Origin: Myxococcota bacterium
Lineage (GTDB): Bacteria > Myxococcota_A > UBA9042 > DTJE01
Assembly: GCA_017994695.1 (NCBI GenBank)
Contig: JAGOKF010000015.1
Span: 1-60,958 of the forward strand
Direction of reading: 5' to 3'
Length of the DNA stretch: 60,958 nt
The notes below the pieces were generated by a model, which saw only the letters and a list, made by a program, of their open reading frames with translations, had not been told where the DNA came from and ran no database searches. A program made the position numbers and the translations under genes. This document shows, piece by piece, positions 58,701 through 60,958 of this stretch (positions within the stretch are counted from its first letter, which is position 1; each line of letters begins with the position of its first letter).

Positions 58701-59029
58701 CCTTCCACTACCTGGTGTCGTCGCGCCTCGGGGAAACGACCAACGCCGGGGCCATCCCCTTCGGGCTCACGGTCGTGACCCGACCCGCCTGCATCCAGGG
58801 CGCCTCCATCGCCAGCAGCCCCCCTCCCTCGGGGGGATCGGTCGCCCCCTTCGGATCCTTCGCGGCCCCTGCTCCGACCCTCGTGGTCCAGACCGGCGTG
58901 TCCACCGAGCCCCCCTCCGAACAGCCGACCCAGGGCACCACGACCCGGATGATCCACCAGGTGACCCGGGCCCTCCGAAAGGCCATGGAATCCCTCTCGG
59001 TCTCCTCCTGGGGCATCCTGCAGGACTGA
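55706..59029 (+). CDS. pilY1: type IV pilus tip adhesin PilY1
   Basis: A 1107-residue product; an ATG at 55706 overlaps the pilX stop, and one at 55718 with GGAGGG just before it is also possible. After a signal peptide (ending SRGQ), a von Willebrand A domain carries the MIDAS motif DTSGSM (about 47) and VVLITDGRANLG. The C-terminal half is the PilY1 beta-propeller: DVVLYLPTHDGILHAFRV, ELWGFIPNHLL, SILLVGDREGGRGLSALDVT and CFVGDKAGRLWRLEIG. The usual DxDxDGxxD calcium loop before the last motif is not evident; a Cys-containing stretch replaces it. It promotes pilus extension and adhesion. No pilE-like gene follows. Confidence 0.92.
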   Translation: MRRAMSSRLRTPPCLWPPLLAVLLVPLASRGQSLPAHEVKPIVLILLDTSGSMEYDADQPGVETGDNDGSLTPPTCAGVGNSGKSRYIVATEVLTGTFGDYQCVLEDRSNNSVPPCPREDCPYPVPHVVPLGTQAADGLIDRNAYDFKFGVMTFDTKASPATNENGGYSYGPEQGVNYGARNATAPTGPMVTPSASDDPADVFARNQEVQASIRSAIPVGGTPIAPLLYDARYFFQSDPSILNDPFRTCRPKSVVLITDGRANLGEGSNPYQDSVREAQMLRDMGVSVYVIGFKLADGVSSLAEAIATNNGSLDLPYFRADNSVDLVKAFSQILGNLAVATQSRTRVVVTSETGNPLDVQYQFNAAHGKVPYPGGSGFVPGLRQGIIERSVYQCGVNEARPNEAGLALVQRISDLLNARQDTDRDLFTWIGGVRERFEAQNPNLTAAALGAPAPGQPVPDFSRDPLTGLCRSGFLSGSYDQKIAAWRQNLIDYVRAADASCRAGYKTGASDHGSPVIQGRLQDMDLMIPSFRLFRDQIATRDVVLYLPTHDGILHAFRVDRPNGAVEDPDWGRELWGFIPNHLLTSLQQLPDGKRTVLDGSPVLKDIILSRTRSTLDTESASAWRSILLVGDREGGRGLSALDVTDNRRDYWQVLWEVSATKGRCLAGFPTCNPGGPALFQNDFSLLGWSFGRPEMGVVQVCPGGASSCLQGNLEEVAVAVVPGGSGKDLAAGSGRVLYVIRLDTGEKMAEFRSGQANVDSSCAGTNQSIDSDLVGNVTCFSTFPGTYLSRCFVGDKAGRLWRLEIGSPGIPNWNLALFYDPYASISPLPALDDPRRAPAYEAPSVAIQPGTGRLVIVYGAGDMDHLDDTTQISFVASLQESIEQWPLTPVPDRTCSPWNDDVCRKVHAGRGMQVGPTVLWKKFLGYDASWNLEPGSLPGERLMGAPVIFGSGAYFTTFTPSLDNPCLAGIGRIYGAVFDRHDATCQDLVGLLPDPNDPFHYLVSSRLGETTNAGAIPFGLTVVTRPACIQGASIASSPPPSGGSVAPFGSFAAPAPTLVVQTGVSTEPPSEQPTQGTTTRMIHQVTRALRKAMESLSVSSWGILQD

Positions 59030-59047
59030 CCTCGAACGCCCTCTCGC

Positions 59048-59090
59048 GGCAAGCCCGATCCCCCGGTTCCTCCGGTCCAACGGGCTTGCC
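59048..59090 (+). terminator. hairpin at the end of the pilY1 transcript
   Basis: A perfect 10-base inverted repeat, GGCAAGCCCG (59048-59057) and CGGGCTTGCC (59081-59090), with a 23-base loop, 18 bases after the pilY1 stop. There is no T run, so it may act with Rho or only protect the 3' end. Confidence 0.5.
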
Positions 59091-59114
59091 CTGGGGGTCA
59101 TTCGATGGTAAAGA
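59086..59114 (+). promoter_or_regulatory. sigma-70 promoter of tRNA-Gln
   Basis: TTGCCC (59086-59091), a 17-base spacer and TAAAGA (59109-59114), 18 bases before the tRNA. The -35 overlaps the 3' arm of the hairpin just before it. Confidence 0.5.
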
Positions 59115-59132
59115 AGGCGACCGTTTGACGGC

Positions 59133-59203
59133 TCTCCGGTCGTCCAAGGGTAGGACACAGGACTTTGGTTCCTGGAATCGGGGTTCGAATCCCTGCCGGA
59201 GAA
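59133..59203 (+). tRNA. tRNA-Gln (anticodon TTG)
   Basis: A complete cloverleaf is visible: acceptor TCTCCGG (59133) with CCGGAGA (59196) and discriminator A; D-arm GTCC...GGAC; anticodon arm CAGGA-CTTTGGT-TCCTG with TTG at 59165-59167; a 4-base variable loop; T-arm CGGGG-TTCGAAT-CCCTG. The 3' end is followed by CCG, so CCA is not fully encoded and must be added. Confidence 0.92.
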
Positions 59204-59209
59204 CCGGAG

Positions 59210-59229
59210 GCCGGACCGGGGAATCCGGC
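59210..59229 (+). terminator. small hairpin after tRNA-Gln
   Basis: GCCGGA (59210-59215), an 8-base loop and TCCGGC (59224-59229), directly behind the tRNA. No T run; it could be a processing or weak termination signal. Confidence 0.3.
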
Positions 59230-59260
59230 ATCCACGGGCCTTTCGCATGTCGAGGAAGAG

Positions 59261-60049
59261 ATGGCTGGACGGAAGAAGGACCGGGTGACCAAAGAGGAAC
59301 TGAAGGGACCCGACGAGTTCCAGGAGTCGATGGCCAAGGTGGCCGAGTTCTTCCGCCTGTGGGGGGGCTGGATCGGCGCAGGGGTCGCCATGGTGCTGAT
59401 GGGCATCACCGCCGGGATCCTGCTGCACCGGATGGGGGAGAGTCGGGCCGTCGAGCGGGCCCGGGAGTGGAGCCAGGCTCTGGAACCCCTGTCCCAGGCT
59501 GAAAAGCAGGCCGCCGAGGCCCAGGATCCCGAGGCCGAGAAGGCGGCCCGGGAACGCATCCCGGTCCAGGCCCGGGAGACCCTGGCCCGGATCGACGCCT
59601 GGATCGCCAAGGGCCTGCCGGGTTCGATGAAGGCTTCCGCGCAGTTCACCCGCGGAGCCGCCGCGATGCAGGCCGGAGACTGGGCGCTGGCCCGGGAGGC
59701 CTTCCGGTCCTTCCTGGATGCCGAACCGAGGAGCCCCCTGGCCTGGCTGGCCTGGGAGGCCTACGGGATCGCCAGCGATCTCGCCGGTCAGCGGGCGGAT
59801 GCCGAGAGGGCCTTCCTCGAGATGGCGAAGTCGGACAGCGGCCTGGCCCGGGCGAATGCGTGGATGCATCTCGGCGACCTCTACCACCCGGCCATCGGAC
59901 GTTCCCCGAGTGATGCCGTGGATGCCGGAAAGGCCCGGGAGAACTACCAGAAGGCCCTCGAAGCCGTCTCGGGCCCCGAGGACTCCCTGCCCGTCGCCCA
60001 GCTGCTGGTTCGGCGGCTGGTCGAGGAGCGCCTGGTTTCCCTTCGCTGA
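59261..60049 (+). CDS. YfgM-like membrane-anchored TPR protein
   Basis: A 262-residue product; GAGGAAGAG lies at the ATG at 59261. An N-terminal cytoplasmic stretch of 30 charged residues is followed by one membrane helix (GGWIGAGVAMVLMGITAGILL, about 34-54) and then a periplasmic TPR-like solenoid (ETLARIDAWIAKGLPGSMKASAQFTRGAAAMQ and AREAFRSFLDAEP are typical). In E. coli yfgM lies directly before bamB, as here. YfgM contacts the SecYEG translocon and passes proteins to periplasmic chaperones. The call rests on layout and neighbour more than on sequence. Confidence 0.72.
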   Translation: MAGRKKDRVTKEELKGPDEFQESMAKVAEFFRLWGGWIGAGVAMVLMGITAGILLHRMGESRAVERAREWSQALEPLSQAEKQAAEAQDPEAEKAARERIPVQARETLARIDAWIAKGLPGSMKASAQFTRGAAAMQAGDWALAREAFRSFLDAEPRSPLAWLAWEAYGIASDLAGQRADAERAFLEMAKSDSGLARANAWMHLGDLYHPAIGRSPSDAVDAGKARENYQKALEAVSGPEDSLPVAQLLVRRLVEERLVSLR

Positions 60050-60071
60050 CCTCTTGATACGGGAGGCCCCG

Positions 60072-60958
60072 ATGCGCCTCCGGGCCCGGATTGCCGGCTT
60101 GTGGGGAATGGTCCTGCTGGGATCGGTGCCAACTGCAGCCCAGACCACGTCCCTTCCGCCCCCATCGTCCACCGGAATCGAGATGCCCGGGGGCTGGCTC
60201 GTCCCCGCCTGGGGCGTCGATGTCTATGGCGACGAGATCTTCGCCCTGAGCCCCCGGGACCCCGGGGAATGCCTCGCCATCCCCGGACGGGACCTGGTGG
60301 TCTGCGGAACCAAGAAGGGGTTCCTGCTGGCCCTGTCCGCCCAGGACGGATCGGAGAGGTGGATGCGGTCCTTCCCGGGGTCCTTCCGGGGGCGCCCGGT
60401 GGCCGCCGACGGTTCCCTCTTCGTCGCCGGGGGCGACGGCTGCCTCCATCGTCTGGACCCTGCGAGCGGCGTTTCCCTCTGGGAAAAGCCCTACTGCGCG
60501 CAGTCCCCCTTCCTGGGGGAGCCGGTCCTGCTGGGGTCCCTGCTGGTGGCGATGACGATGTCCGAGCAGGTCCACGGCATCGACGCCGAGGCCCGGCTTC
60601 CCGTCTGGAAGTTCGACGAAGGAATGCCGCGCCTCCTGGCCAGCGAGGGGACGGCATCGCCCGTTCCCGTCGGTTCCGACGTGCTGGTCGGTCTCTCCAC
60701 CGGGCTCCTGGTCCGTCTTTCCGGGGAGACGGGCAAGGCGGTCTGGGCCGCGAACCTCGGGGCCGACGTCCAGGGGGCGCCGGACGTGGACGCCACCCCG
60801 GTGGTCCGGGACGACATCGCCTACACCTCTTCCTTCGGACGGGGGCCCGTGGCGGTCCAGGTCCGGGACGGCACCGTCCTCTGGCGCGGATCCGACTACG
60901 GGGCCAGCCGGGCCCTGGTGACCGAGAACCGCGTGATCGTGGGCACGGCCGACGGTAC
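60072..60958 (+). CDS. bamB: BamB-like PQQ beta-propeller lipoprotein or exported protein, 3'-partial
   Basis: The ATG at 60072 has GGGAGG 6 bases upstream; 295 codons are visible before the window ends. A signal peptide (about 1-24, GMVLLGSVPTAAQ) shows no clear lipobox Cys. PQQ-type propeller blades repeat about every 40 residues: GFLLALSAQDGSERW, LHRLDPASGVSLWEK, GIDAEARLPVWKF and RLSGETGKAVWAAN. BamB is the propeller of the outer-membrane assembly machine. Position directly behind yfgM supports this. A different exported PQQ protein cannot be ruled out because the end is missing. Confidence 0.7.
   Translation, partial: MRLRARIAGLWGMVLLGSVPTAAQTTSLPPPSSTGIEMPGGWLVPAWGVDVYGDEIFALSPRDPGECLAIPGRDLVVCGTKKGFLLALSAQDGSERWMRSFPGSFRGRPVAADGSLFVAGGDGCLHRLDPASGVSLWEKPYCAQSPFLGEPVLLGSLLVAMTMSEQVHGIDAEARLPVWKFDEGMPRLLASEGTASPVPVGSDVLVGLSTGLLVRLSGETGKAVWAANLGADVQGAPDVDATPVVRDDIAYTSSFGRGPVAVQVRDGTVLWRGSDYGASRALVTENRVIVGTADG

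Noticed and set aside
59246-59249. Upstream ATG at 59246 as the start of the YfgM-like gene
   Set aside because: It is out of frame with the protein; the ATG at 59261 is in frame and has a ribosome site.

Overview
The window is about 61 kb of very GC-rich, densely coded chromosome. It looks like a free-living Gram-negative bacterium of the Myxococcota or a close 'deltaproteobacterial' relative. The grounds are: a C-terminal AgmX/PglI-type tail, a Myxococcus-type PilZ-like protein, a TIGR04551-type outer-membrane protein, Cys-rich surface repeats of the form C-x3-C-x4-CG-x2-GC-x-G-x-CG-x-C with a MYXO-CTERM-like end, many lipoproteins, and a type IV pilus minor-pilin/PilY1 operon with a sigma-54 promoter. 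I see no insertion sequence, prophage, CRISPR array or rRNA; the only RNA gene is one tRNA-Gln. Most assignments rest on reading motifs by eye.

Layout. 1-5.2 kb: the end of an AgmX-tailed membrane protein, a small exported protein, a 51-residue membrane protein and two surface lipoproteins. 5.2-9.5 kb: leftward panB-panC-tkt (pantothenate and pentose phosphate) and a divergent PhaJ-like hydratase. 9.5-12.4 kb: a Cys-rich repeat protein divergent from a NodU-type carbamoyltransferase. 12.5-18.8 kb: mutS, a RibB fused to a degenerate RibA domain (RibBX type) and a coupled MMPL exporter. 18.9-20.3 kb: an FHA-GGDEF cyclase overlapping a PilZ-like gene. 20.3-25.9 kb: a leftward operon of a 5'-nucleotidase lipoprotein, an OB-fold-like lipoprotein and a beta-barrel. 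26.2-31.5 kb: an unknown small protein, PEGA and TPR proteins, and clpB.

31.5-38.0 kb (leftward): a PLP aminotransferase, murJ, mazG, a CBM9-like lipoprotein and kamA. 38.3-42.5 kb: a polyhydroxyalkanoate-system protein, nadA, then a rightward Skp-rhomboid-TMTC operon. 42.6-48.5 kb (leftward): an exported protein, a pentapeptide-repeat protein, a small membrane-anchored protein, glmS and a UvrD/Rep helicase. 48.6-50.6 kb: a PafB/PafC-like pair of WYL regulators transcribed away from that operon. 50.7-52.5 kb: a TIGR04551-type porin-like protein. 52.7-59.0 kb: fimU/pilV/pilW/pilX/pilY1-like genes. 59.1-61 kb: tRNA-Gln, yfgM-like and the start of bamB.

How it works together. Envelope building dominates: Skp, BamB/YfgM, MurJ, GlmS, the barrels, many lipoproteins and pili, beside housekeeping enzymes for pantothenate, NAD, riboflavin, mismatch repair and protein disaggregation. 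Genes are packed in operons with many 4-base NTGA overlaps. The gaps hold recognisable sigma-70 promoters, whose -10 boxes mostly read TAnnnT, and one very good sigma-54 site. The best candidates for something new are the split nucleotidase/OB-lipoprotein/barrel operon (20.3-25.9 kb), the sigma-54-driven minor-pilin operon, and the Skp-rhomboid-TMTC operon.
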